Assembly (NCBI GenBank): GCA_963752755.1
Contig: CAVVZJ010000014.1
Coordinates: 496,001-560,000 of the forward strand
Origin: CAVVZJ01 sp963752755
GTDB lineage: Bacteria > Planctomycetota > Planctomycetia > Isosphaerales > Isosphaeraceae
Direction: 5' to 3'
Length of the DNA stretch: 64,000 bases
The stretch's first letter is position 1. Each line of letters starts with the position of its first letter. Below the pieces are notes generated by a model. It saw only the letters and a list, made by a program, of their open reading frames with translations. It was not told the origin of the DNA and ran no database searches. Below, one piece after another: positions 1 through 9,122 of the stretch. The translations under genes and the position numbers were made by a program.

Positions 1-2084
1 CTCCGCGGCTCTCGACCCAGCGAGCGCTGCCGGCATAGGTCAGCTCCGCGATGCCGGCAGGCTGTGGTGGACGGACGCTGGGGCCGCCGATCCGTCCTGT
101 CAGCAGGCCGCCGGAAGCCAGGGAGAGGTCCCGGATGATCTCCGCCTCGACTCGGAATCGGTTCTGACGCGCCAGCAGGACGTTCAGAGGGTCGCGCTCC
201 TCCAGGTCCGACCGCGCATGCGACGACTGGCGATAGGCGGACGAGGTCACGATCTGTCGGATCATCGCCTTGCGGCTCCAGCCACCATCGCGGAACTGGC
301 AGGCGAGCCAGTCGAGCAAGTTCAGGATGCGACGGCCTCTCGCCTCGCGTGCCGAAATCCTCCGAGCGTCGCCACGAGCGGCCGGCCGAACAGGTGGCCC
401 CAGATCCGGTTGACCGCGACACGCGACGTCAACGGGTTCGCCGGATCGGTCAGCCAGCGGGCGAGGTCGAGCCGATCGGGCGACCGGCTCGCGAGCTTGC
501 AAGGGAGGCAGAACCCCCAGCGTGTGCGGCCGGACTTCCTCACCGGGTCGGAGGAAGTCGCCGCGGATCAGGACGTGGGAGGTGGGTGGGTTCGGGTTCT
601 CAGCGATCGTCCGCACCAGCGAGGCGTGGCGCCTTCGGCGCGGCCTTCGCGTGCTTCGTGACGATCGCTGCCAACGTCCGGGAGCGAGGGTCGATTGTGC
701 GGTGATACGCGGCCAGTTGTTCCGCCTCGTCGGGCGACCGCTCAGCCGTGGGACGGGCGAGGATCGTCACGATGGCCGGAGGAATCTCCTCGGTCGGGAC
801 GAGCGTTACCGGGTCCCGTTCCCACTCCGCCTGTCGCGACGGCCGCTGGTTCCTGTCGTCGTCCTCCTGGGCCTCGACGAGCCGTCGATGCGCCGCCTCG
901 TGCGCCGCTCTGGCCCGTTCGTAAGCCTGCTGCCCGCCGGGCAAAGGCGCCTCCAGATTGACTTCCTGGCCGGTGTTGAAGAAGGCGAAGAGACCGTAAT
1001 ACTCGCGCTGGGTGATCGGGTCATATTTATGCGAGTGGCACTGAGCGCAGCCGACGGTCAATCCAAGCCAGACCGTCCCGGTCGTGTTGGCCCGATCGAG
1101 GACGGCCTTGACCCGGAATTCCTCAGGGTCAACGCCGCCCTCGGTATTCGTGAGCGTGTTGCGGTGGAAGCCGGTGGCGGTCTTCTGGGAGAGGTTGGCG
1201 TCGGGCAGGAGGTCGCCCGCGAGCTGCTCGGTCGTGAATTGATCGAAGGGCAGATCGCGGTTCAAGGCGTCGATGACCCAGTCGCGATAGCGGTAGGCGA
1301 ATGGCCGCGCGGAGTCCTTCTCATAGCCGTCGCTATCGGCGTAGCGGGCGAGGTCCAGCCAGTGACGTCCCCAGCGCTCGCCGAAGTGAGGGGAGGCGAG
1401 CAGGCGATCGACGAGGTGCTCGTAGGCGTCGGGACGCTCATCCGAGAGGAAGTCGGCGATCTCGTCCGGGGCCGGCGGCAGCCCGAGAAGGTCAAGGCTG
1501 AGGCGACGGATCAAGGTGGCGCGATCGGCCTCGGGGGACGGGTCGATCCCCTCGGTCTCCAGCCTGGCGAGAAGGAACCAGTCGATCGCATTGCGGGGCC
1601 AGGATGCCTGGCGGACCGCAGGCAAGTCGGGACGGGACAGCGGTTGAAAGGCCCAATGGTCGCTCTGGATTTGACCGTTCGCACCGCTCGTCCCGGCGTC
1701 GTCGGGCCAGTCAGCGCCCTGGGCGATCCAGTTGCGAAGAAGCTGCACCTCTTCGGGGGCCAGGCGGTCGCCCTTGGGCGGCATCGCGATGGTCGGATCT
1801 TCGCCGACAACCCGGGCAATCAACTCACTCTCGTCGGGCTTGCCCGGCACGATCGCCGGTCCGAGGTCGCCGCCGGCCAGCGCTTCGGCCTTGCGGTCGA
1901 GGCGAAGTCCCGATTTCCGCTTCTCCGGTCCGTGGCAGGCGTAGCAACTCCGGGCGAGGATCGGTCGGACCTCGCGCCCGTAATCCACCCGTTCCGGACG
2001 GTCCGCATGGGCGACCGGCTGGGGCACGATCGGGGCCAGCGCGATCAGACCGAAAATGAGTGTCGCCGGGGTGTTGTGGGCCAT
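1..2084 (-). CDS. PSCyt1/DUF1549/DUF1553 secreted protein (partial, frameshifted)
   Basis: This is a planctomycete-type large secreted protein. The N-terminus MAHNTPATLIFGLIALAP is a signal peptide, followed by a PSCyt1 cytochrome c-like domain with the heme-type motif CYACH near residue 48 and MPPKGD as a possible axial Met segment. DUF1549 follows (around residues 150-355), with ERWGRHWLDLARYADSDGYEKD and a CAQCHSHKYDP motif. DUF1553 begins in other frames (ANPLTSRVAVNRIWG) and continues out of the window at position 1, so the C-terminus is missing. By hand I place single extra bases near 595, 345 and 320; repairing them restores one frame. The family's biochemical role is unknown. It usually pairs with DUF1501 genes, but none is adjacent here. 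The family call is firm; the breaks are probably sequence errors. Confidence 0.85.
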
Positions 2085-2324
2085 CGCTTGGGGTCCTCGG
2101 TCGCGGTGGGCCGGTCGCTCGGACCGTAGGTGGAGGACCAGGGTAGGATTCCCTCCAGTGTTTCAGAACGCGTGGGCCTTGTCAAACACGTCGCGATCCC
2201 GGTCGCGTCGCCTCGCGGCAAGCTTCCACGATTCCTCGTTTGACGGAGCCCCGCCCCGATCCTTACGATCGTCCGATCGAGACGCCGTCCGACCCGCCTG
2301 AGAGCCGCCACGAGGAATCCTTCG
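2085..2324. promoter_or_regulatory. divergent intergenic region
   Basis: This 240-base gap separates the leftward PSCyt1/DUF1549 gene from the rightward phosphoketolase, so promoters for both must lie here. I see no confident sigma-70 boxes, operator palindrome or riboswitch. A GAGG element about 11 bases before the phosphoketolase ATG is the likely ribosome binding site. Confidence 0.3.
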
Positions 2325-4699
2325 ATGGAAAACCCGCTCGACAACGAACTGCTCGGGAAGTTGGACGCTTACTGGCGGGCCTCCAATTACCTCTCGGTGG
2401 GTCAGATCTACCTGCTGGACAACCCCCTCCTGCGCGAGCCACTGAAGCTGGAGCACATCAAGCCGCGACTGCTCGGCCACTGGGGAACGACGCCCGGCCA
2501 GAACTTCCTTTACGTCCACCTCAACCGGATCATCAAGCAATATGATCTCGACATGATCTACATCTCCGGGCCCGGACATGGCGGCCCGGCGTCGTGGCGC
2601 AGACTTACCTGGAAGGGATCTACAGCGAGCTATACTCACACATCACCCAGGACGAGCAAGGCTTGAAGCGGCTTTTCAAGCAGTTCTCCTTCCCCGGCGG
2701 CATCCCGAGCCACGTCGCGCCCGAGACACCCGGTTCGATCCACGAAGGCGGCGAGCTGGGCTACAGCATCAGCCACGCCTTCGGCGCCGCGTTCGACAAC
2801 CCAAACCTGATCGTCGCCTGCGTCGTCGGCGATGGCGAGGCCGAGACGGGGCCACTGGCGACCGCCTGGCACTCGAACAAGTTCCTCAACCCGGTCACTG
2901 ACGGCGTCGTTTTGCCGATCCTCCACCTGAACGGCTACAAGATCGCCAACCCGACCGTCCTGGCCCGGATCAGCCACGAGGAGCTGGACCAACTTCTGCG
3001 CGGTTACGGCTGGACGCCTTACTTCGTCGAGGGCGACGACCCGACGACGATGCACCAGAAGATGGCCGCGACGCTCGACCGGGTCGTCGCCGACATCCGC
3101 CGCATCCACGACGAGGCTCGCAACCGGGGCAACGCCGAACGCCCGCGCTGGCCGATGATCGTCCTCCGGTCGCCGAAGGGCTGGACCGGTCCGAAGGTCG
3201 TCGATGGCAAGCGGGTCGAGGGAACGTTTCGAGCTCACCAGGTCCCGCTCTCGGAGCCGACGGATCACCCGGAACACCTCAAGGAGCTGGAAGACTGGCT
3301 GCGGAGCTACAAGCCCGAGGAGCTGTTCGACGAGTCGGGTCGCTTCCGCCCCGAACTGGCCGAGTTGGCCCCGGTCGGCGACCGCCGGATGGGCGCCAAC
3401 CCGCACGCCAACGGCGGCTTGCTCCTGCGTGACCTGCGGTTGCCCGACTTCCGCGAGTACGCCGTCGATGTCCCCTCGCCCGGCTCGGTCCAGGCCGAGG
3501 ATACCCGCGTCCTCGGCAAGTTCCTCCGCGATGCGATCCAGGAGAACCAGGATCAGCGCAACTTCCGCATTTTCGGCCCGGACGAGACGGCGTCCAACCG
3601 TCTGTCGGCCGTCTTCGAGGCGACGAATCGCCAGTGGGAAGCCCCGGTCGAGCCCGGTTGCGACGAGTTCCTCGCGCCGGAAGGGCGGGTCATCGAGATG
3701 CTCAGCGAGCACCAATGCCAGGGCTGGCTCGAAGGCTACCTGCTGACCGGCCGACACGGGATGTTCAACACATATGAGGCGTTCGTCCACATCATCGACT
3801 CGATGTTCAACCAGCACGCCAAGTGGTTGAAGGTCACGCGGGACATCCCCTGGCGACGGCCGATCGCCTCGTTGAACTACCTGCTGGCCTCACACGTCTG
3901 GCGGCAGGATCACAACGGCTTCACGCACCAGGACCCCGGTTTCCTTGACGTGGTTGTCAACAAGAAGGCCGAGATCATCCGGGTCTATCTGCCACCGGAT
4001 GCCAACTGCCTGCTCTCGGTAATGGACCACTGCCTGCGGAGCCGGCATTACGTCAACGTCGTCGTGGCCGGCAAGCACCCCGCGCCGCAGTGGCTCGACA
4101 TGGAAGCGGCCGTCAAGCACTGCACGGCCGGCATCGGCATCTGGGAATGGGCCAGCAACGACCGCGGCGGCGATCCCGACGTCGTCCTCGCCTGCGCCGG
4201 CGACGTGCCGTCGCTGGAAACGCTCGCCGCCTCGCAACTGCTCCGGGAGCACTTGCCCGAGTTGAAGGTCCGCGTCGTCAATGTCGTGGACCTGATGCGG
4301 CTCCAGCCGGAGACCGAGCATCCGCACGGGATGTCCGACCGCGAGTTCGACGTCCTGTTCACCAGGGACAAACCGATCATCTTCGCCTTCCACGGCTACC
4401 CCTGGCTGATCCACCGACTCGCCTACCGACGGACCAACCACAAGAACCTCCACGTCCGCGGCTACAAGGAGGAGGGCACGATCACGACCCCCTTCGACAT
4501 GGCCGTGCTCAACGACCTCGACCGCTACCACCTTGCCGGTGATGTCATCGACCGCCTGCCCCAGCTCGGCGACCGGGCCGCATACTTCAAGCAGTGGCTC
4601 CGCGACAAGCTGATCGAGCACAAGGAATACATCTGCCAATACGGCGAGGACATGCCGGAGGTCCGGGACTGGGAATGGAAGCCCATCGCTTCCTCCTGA
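2325..4699 (+). CDS. xfp: xylulose-5-phosphate/fructose-6-phosphate phosphoketolase (one frameshift)
   Basis: This ThDP-dependent enzyme splits xylulose-5-P (or fructose-6-P) with phosphate to acetyl phosphate and glyceraldehyde-3-P (or erythrose-4-P). Family motifs are present: GPGHGGP near residue 83, the ThDP-binding GDGEAETGP near residue 170, HQDPGF, and a C-terminal domain ending at a TGA. The start MENPLDNELL is preceded by GAGG. The frame breaks near 2595, where TCG-GTG has lost one G; adding it gives 791 residues, the usual family length. A one-base deletion in an otherwise perfect conserved gene suggests a sequencing error. It stands alone between divergent and hypothetical neighbours, and supplies acetyl phosphate outside glycolysis. 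Confidence 0.93.
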
Positions 4700-4850
4700 G
4701 CCAGCCGACGGTTCAGCCCCCTTCGGAATTGCATCCGGACACAACATGACGTAGGATCATCAGGGTCATCGCCATGCGAGCACGGATTCACCCTGTCTCT
4801 CCGTGCCGGGTGGTTGTCCCTATTGCGTCCAGGGGGTGGGCCGATGGACC

Positions 4851-5411
4851 GTGCGTAAGATCGCCGTCATCGTCATCGGTATCGGGATCTTCATTTACGG
4901 CTGCATGGAGTGGCAGCTCAAGACGGTCGCGAAGGAGTCTCCGAGACCGATCACCGCGGCGGAGCTGGCCGCCAGCGGGCCGGGGGACAACGCCCACATC
5001 ATCTTGACGAACTTCAGTCTCTGTAACGACTTCGTGATCGAGACGAGCAGCAAGACGAAAACCTGGCGGAAGGTCTGGGTGCCCGCCATGCCGGCGGGCC
5101 AGGCGTTTAACAGCGGCAACGTTCGGATCATCATCAAGGATTCCAGTTGCCGGAGCGAGGCCGACGTCGCATCGATGAGCTTTGGCTCGATTCAAGGACT
5201 GGTCATCAACAAGATCTCCTCGCTCGGTTCGAAGGAAAAGAGCCTCCTGCAACAGTCCTACCCCGGCTCCAACTTCTCCACCTGCTGGATCGTGGAGCGC
5301 AACCGCAAACCGATGGCGGCGGGGCTGGTGGTCACGCTCATGGGTGGTGGCGGATTCGCGGCGCTCATCGGCGTTGCCTGGATCGTCAACGCTAAGAAGA
5401 ACAACCACTGA
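4851..5411 (+). CDS. hypothetical two-TM membrane protein
   Basis: I do not recognise this family. The frame is open from a GTG at 4803; I prefer GTG at 4851, which begins VRKIAVIVIGIGIFIYG and has a G-rich AGGGGGTGGG stretch upstream, though GTG at 4836 is also possible. The product has about 186 residues: an N-terminal transmembrane helix (residues 4-20), a roughly 120-residue soluble region containing four cysteines, and a second hydrophobic helix (GLVVTLMGGGGFAALIGVAWIV) before a basic KKNNH tail. This topology places the middle region on the non-cytoplasmic side. It is convergent with the hox operon. Function is unknown. Confidence 0.55.
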   Translation: MRKIAVIVIGIGIFIYGCMEWQLKTVAKESPRPITAAELAASGPGDNAHIILTNFSLCNDFVIETSSKTKTWRKVWVPAMPAGQAFNSGNVRIIIKDSSCRSEADVASMSFGSIQGLVINKISSLGSKEKSLLQQSYPGSNFSTCWIVERNRKPMAAGLVVTLMGGGGFAALIGVAWIVNAKKNNH

Positions 5412-5916
5412 CCGACCGACAGCCCGTTTGACGACGGGTCGGGTTGGCTCCGCCGCCTGATCCGCGAGAGCCGCGATCCGGCTGAGGGCTTCGTCGCGTC
5501 CTCGTTCGGCGGTGGTCGAGAGTCCGAGGCCGGGGTCGAGGTTCGTCGCGGGGACCGTGACAAGCCAGGCCGGAGGATGGGCGCCGAAAAGTGATTGAGC
5601 CAGGCCGAGTAGCCGCCCAGGATCGCTCGCGTGTCCGATCGCGGTTTTGCCGGCGGCGGGCTCGATCGGCTGAACGAGGCATGCCTCGTCCGCCTCCGCG
5701 ACGCCGGGCGTCCACGAAGATGGCCAGCCGCGCGGCGGCCAGTGCTCGGCCATCTCGGGAAGGAGTTGGTGAGCGGTGATGGCCTGGATGTCCCGCCGAC
5801 CCCAGCCCGAGACCGCCTCCGCGACGAGCGGACCGGCCGCGTCGTCTCCACGGAGAGGGTTGCCGTAACCAATCACCAGGATCAGCTCGGGAGAAGGTGG
5901 AGAACGTATCGTCCAT
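5392..5916 (-). CDS. hoxW: hydrogenase maturation protease (frameshifted)
   Basis: HoxW-type endopeptidases trim the C-terminus of the NiFe large subunit after nickel insertion. The diagnostic ILVIGYGNPLRGDDAAGPLVAE lies at the N-terminus, followed by HQLLPEMAE and, in another frame, LAIFVDAR, whose acidic residues bind nickel in this family. The ATG at 5916 lies five bases past the hoxH stop. Reading one protein needs about three frame corrections (near 5890, 5755 and 5705). The last two, one deletion and one insertion, compensate each other. The exact C-terminus is uncertain because each frame ends differently (5392 is the best fit). Position and motif make the identity secure; the breaks look like sequence errors. 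Confidence 0.75.
   Translation of the reverse strand: MDDTFSTFSRADPGDWLRQPSPWRRRGRSARRGGGLGLGSAGHPGHHRSPTPSRDGRALAAARLAIFVDARRRGGGRGMPRSADRARRRQNRDRTRERSWAATRPGSITFRRPSSGLACHGPRDEPRPRPRTLDHRRTRTRRSPQPDRGSRGSGGGANPTRRQTGCRSVSGCSS
5416..5443. terminator. possible convergent terminator hairpin
   Basis: CCCGT/ACGGG (5423-5427 and 5434-5438) with an outer CCGA/TCGG pairing forms a bulged stem just past the membrane-protein stop and at the 3' end of the hox operon. There is no strong T-run, so this is a weak candidate for a shared terminator. Confidence 0.3.
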
Positions 5917-5920
5917 GCGA

Positions 5921-7345
5921 TCAGTCCCTCCAGGTCTCGCCGCGAATCGAACCCTCGGCGTCGATGAGCTGCACATGCAGAGGCATCTGGCCCAAGGCGT
6001 GGGTCGAGCAGCTCAGGCAAGGGTCGAAGGCGCGGATGCCGGCTTCGAGGCGGTTGAGGACCCCTTCGGGGATATCCGGCCCCTTGATGAAGTGGCCGGC
6101 GATCTGGGCCATCGCCCGGTTCATTGCCAGGTTGTTCTGGCCGGTGGCGATGATCAGGTTGGCCCAGCGGATCAAGCCTTGCTCGTCCACCTTGTAATGA
6201 TGAAAAAGTGTGCCGCGGGGCGCCTCGCTGACGCCGACCGCCTCTAGCGCATTGACCCCGGCATGAGCCCGGCAATGCTCGGAGAGGACATCCGGATCGT
6301 CAAGCAGTAGCTCGATCCGCTCGATACCCGCCAGGATCTCGATCAGGCGGGCGTAGTGATACCAGAAGGAGGAAACGGCGGGCCGACCGGCCCGCTGTCG
6401 GTATTCGGCCAGCTCGGCGTCGGCCAGGGGGGTCCCGATCGTCTCGCAGAGGTTGAGCCGTGCCAGCGGACCGACGCGATAGATGCCGTCCGGGAAGCCG
6501 AGCGGCCGGTAATAGGGCGATTTCAGGTAGGAATCGGGCTGGACCGACTCGCCGATGAACTCGCGATAATGAGAGGGGTTGAGGCCGTCGGCGACGATCC
6601 GGCCCTCGGCGTCGGTGAGGCGGAGACAGCCATCGTAATACTCCCAGGAGCCATCGGGGCCGACCAGGCCAAGGAACAGGGTCGGGAAGTTGCCGAAGCT
6701 GGCGCACTCGTCGCGGAACTGGTCGATCAGACCTTTGAAGCGTTCGAGGGCGTCGAGGGCGGTCGTCCTGGCCTCGGGGATGCGGTCGCGAATCCGGTCG
6801 CGGTCCTCCATCGCGAGCGGCGAGCGGACCCCGCCGGGGACCGTCCATGCCGGATGAATCTTGCGGCCTCCGAGCCGCTCGATGATCTCCTGGCCGAACT
6901 GCCGGAGCCGGATGCCGCGGCGGGCCAGATCCGGCTCGGCGCTGATCAGGCCGAAGATGTTCCGGCGTGATGGGTCGCTGTCGAGGCCGAGGAGGAGGTC
7001 GGGAGCGCTGAGGTGGAAGAAGCTGAGGGCGTGGGACTGGACGATCTGGGCCAGGTTCAACAGGCGCCGAAGCTTGACCGCGGCGGGCGGAATCGTGACG
7101 GCGAGCAGGCCATCGCCGGCCTTGGCGGAGGCCAGCAAGTGGCTCACCGGGCAAATCCCGCAGACCCGCGCTGTGATTCCGGGCATCTCCCAGAGTGGGC
7201 GTCCCTCGCAGAACTTCTCGAAGCCGCGGAACTCGGCGACATGGAACCGAGCATCGGTGACCTTTCCCGCCTCGTCGAGGTGGATCGTGATCTTGGCATG
7301 GCCTTCGATGCGGGTGACAGGGTCGATGACGATCCGCTTGCTCAT
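5921..7345 (-). CDS. hoxH: NAD-linked NiFe hydrogenase large subunit
   Basis: This is the catalytic subunit of a cytoplasmic bidirectional (group 3-type) NiFe hydrogenase. The NiFe ligands are visible: RVCGICPVSH (Cys62, Cys65) and DPCLSCSTHA about 20 residues before the C-terminus. TRIEGH near residue 14 holds the conserved Glu. Length is 474 residues, normal for HoxH. I chose the ATG at 7345 (MSKRIVIDPVTRIEGH), matching family N-termini, over a longer open frame to 7387. It is third in hoxU-hoxY-hoxH-hoxW, 38 bases after hoxY. The C-terminal peptide after CSTHA is the expected substrate of the adjacent HoxW. Confidence 0.93.
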   Translation of the reverse strand: MSKRIVIDPVTRIEGHAKITIHLDEAGKVTDARFHVAEFRGFEKFCEGRPLWEMPGITARVCGICPVSHLLASAKAGDGLLAVTIPPAAVKLRRLLNLAQIVQSHALSFFHLSAPDLLLGLDSDPSRRNIFGLISAEPDLARRGIRLRQFGQEIIERLGGRKIHPAWTVPGGVRSPLAMEDRDRIRDRIPEARTTALDALERFKGLIDQFRDECASFGNFPTLFLGLVGPDGSWEYYDGCLRLTDAEGRIVADGLNPSHYREFIGESVQPDSYLKSPYYRPLGFPDGIYRVGPLARLNLCETIGTPLADAELAEYRQRAGRPAVSSFWYHYARLIEILAGIERIELLLDDPDVLSEHCRAHAGVNALEAVGVSEAPRGTLFHHYKVDEQGLIRWANLIIATGQNNLAMNRAMAQIAGHFIKGPDIPEGVLNRLEAGIRAFDPCLSCSTHALGQMPLHVQLIDAEGSIRGETWRD

Positions 7346-7383
7346 GGATATTCCTTCGGGCGCTGGGTTTGGCTCGCCGGTTG

Positions 7384-7926
7384 TCAACCAAACTGGATTT
7401 CCCGACCCTCCAGGTGCGGTCGCTCACCGGCGAGCAACGGCTCCAGTACGGCCCGAATCCTCGGAGCCGGGGGGGGACAGCCCGGGATGTAGAAGTCGAC
7501 GGGCACGACCATGTGAACCGGCGTGACCTGATCCAGCAAGACCGGCACCGTGATCGCGTCGGACGGCAGCGCTGAGACCGGTGCCACGTCCTCCAGGTAC
7601 GAGCGCCGGAGGACCGGTTCGGCCGTGCCCAGTGGGTTGCGGAGGGCGGTCACGTTGCCCGTCACGGCGCAGTCGCCGAAGGAGATCAGCATTTTCGTCC
7701 GCTCGCGCACCTTGCGAATCAAGCTCAGATGCTCCTCGTTCGCAACGGCACCCTCGACGAGCACGACATCCACACCGTCGGGATACTCCTTTGTATCGAC
7801 GAATGGTGAGAAGACGATATCGACCTTCGCCGCAAGGTCGATCAGGAACTCGTCAAGATCGAGGAACGACATGTGGCAGCCCGAGCAGCCGCCGAGCCAG
7901 ACCGTGGCCAGTCGCAAACGCTTCAT
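7384..7926 (-). CDS. hoxY: NiFe hydrogenase small subunit
   Basis: This is the small electron-transfer subunit of the Hox hydrogenase (180 residues). The proximal 4Fe-4S cysteines are seen in WLGGCSGCHMS (about residues 14 and 17), GDCAVTGN (near 88) and PGCPPPAP (near 155). Its length suits the short group 3 small subunits that lack extra clusters and a Tat leader, so the enzyme should be cytoplasmic. The ATG at 7926 overlaps the hoxU stop by four bases (ATGA), so translation is probably coupled. It relays electrons between HoxH and HoxU. Confidence 0.92.
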   Translation of the reverse strand: MKRLRLATVWLGGCSGCHMSFLDLDEFLIDLAAKVDIVFSPFVDTKEYPDGVDVVLVEGAVANEEHLSLIRKVRERTKMLISFGDCAVTGNVTALRNPLGTAEPVLRRSYLEDVAPVSALPSDAITVPVLLDQVTPVHMVVPVDFYIPGCPPPAPRIRAVLEPLLAGERPHLEGREIQFG

Positions 7927-8630
7927 GATTCCTTCCCCCGCGCCTCGATGAACGCCTCCAGCCTCGAACGTCCATGCTTCCGCTCCGCCACGGAATCGCC
8001 GCGCTCGAAGAGGGCGCCGGTCGGACAGGACATCACGCACTTGCCGCAGGATGTGCAAGTTGGCGACTCGCCCCAGGGCTGGCCCACGTCGGCCACGATC
8101 CGCGAACCCGTGCCGCGTTCGGCGACGCCCCAGGTGTGGGCTCCCTCGATCTCGTCACACGTTCGCACGCAGCGCATGCACAGCACGCAACGGTTGTGAT
8201 CGAGGCCGTAACGTTCGTGGCTGAGGTCCACTTCGAGGGCCGGGTTCAGGTAGCCGAGACGGACATGGTCCATCCCCACCTCGATGGCTAGGTTCTGCAA
8301 CTCGCAGTCGCCATCGGCCACGCAGACTGCGCAGATGTGGTTGCGTTCGGCGAAGAGTAGCTCGACGATCATCCGCCGGTCTTCGCGAAGCGCCTCGGTA
8401 TCGGTCTGGACGACCATCTTCTCGGACACCTTCGTGGCGCAGGCCGGTTGCCGGTGAGGGCTTCCCTCGATGGCGACGGCGCAGACGCGGCAGGAGCCGA
8501 CCTCCGAGAGCCCTTCCAGGTGGCAGAGTGTGGGGATCGCGATCCCGGCAGCCCGGGCGACTTCGAAGATCGTCTGCCCTTCGCGGGCGGGCACGGTCCG
8601 GCCGTCGATCGTGATGGTGCTGACCGCCAT
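7923..8630 (-). CDS. hoxU: hydrogenase diaphorase iron-sulfur subunit
   Basis: HoxU carries electrons between the hydrogenase module and the NAD(H)-binding diaphorase. The 235-residue product has an N-terminal 2Fe-2S ferredoxin fold (Cys36, Cys47, Cys50 and a Cys near 63), an NADH-G-like His/Cys segment (HICAVCVADGDCE) and two C-terminal 4Fe-4S motifs (CVLCMRCVRTC and CTSCGKCVMSCP). I chose ATG 8630 (MAVSTITIDGR), which fits family N-termini; the frame stays open to 8864 but that stretch has no family match. It is the first gene of the operon. HoxF and HoxE, its normal partners, are absent from the window. Confidence 0.9.
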   Translation of the reverse strand: MAVSTITIDGRTVPAREGQTIFEVARAAGIAIPTLCHLEGLSEVGSCRVCAVAIEGSPHRQPACATKVSEKMVVQTDTEALREDRRMIVELLFAERNHICAVCVADGDCELQNLAIEVGMDHVRLGYLNPALEVDLSHERYGLDHNRCVLCMRCVRTCDEIEGAHTWGVAERGTGSRIVADVGQPWGESPTCTSCGKCVMSCPTGALFERGDSVAERKHGRSRLEAFIEARGKES

Positions 8631-8847
8631 GAGGCGCCTCGCTACGGAGCGTTGTGAGGATTGCAGAAAAACAGGTGGTGCTGGATCGAGTGATGGCTTC
8701 GGGATCATCCGAGGGATGAACCCCCCCTCGGGAATCTGGGACGACTGCCATTCTGGCAGGTGGGTTCGTTTCGAAATCGGCAAACTTGAACCAGCTTCCC
8801 GGGATGGTAAGTCATGGCCAGGAGGGACACCCGACAACACACAAGAT

Positions 8848-8876
8848 GGATAAAATCCAATCAAACAATCATCAAT
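8848..8876 (-). promoter_or_regulatory. candidate promoter for hox operon
   Basis: In the only AT-rich stretch of this gap, the minus strand reads TTGATG (8876-8871), a 17-base spacer, then TATCCA (8853-8848), a fair sigma-70-like pair about 220 bases upstream of hoxU. Planctomycete promoters are poorly defined, so this is tentative. No FNR- or RpoN-type box was recognised. Confidence 0.3.
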
Positions 8877-8951
8877 AATTTTATGGTTTCATGCAATCGT
8901 GCTCTTGGTGTGGAGGGTGGCTGTCAAGTGATCGGAACGTTCGAGAAACGA

Positions 8952-8993
8952 AAAAGCCCCGATCATGCCCGGGGAGGCACGATGGGGGCTTTC
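8952..8993 (-). terminator. terminator of the PEP synthase gene
   Basis: AAAGCCCC (8954-8961) pairs with GGGGCTTT (8986-8993), and the inner bases extend the stem with two mismatches. On the minus strand the stem is followed by five U residues (8956-8952). It lies about 130 bases past the ppsA stop and upstream of the hox operon, insulating the two. The rest of 8631-9122 shows no gene. Confidence 0.75.
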
Positions 8994-9122
8994 TTAGCCG
9001 CCGGGACAGGTTGTCGCCCGTCGAGAGCGGTTGACCTGGGCCGGTAAATCCTAGAGGGGCCGCGAGGGCGAGTCAAGGCGACGTCGGTTGCGGACATCCG
9101 GGAGTGAAAGCCCGCGGAATGA

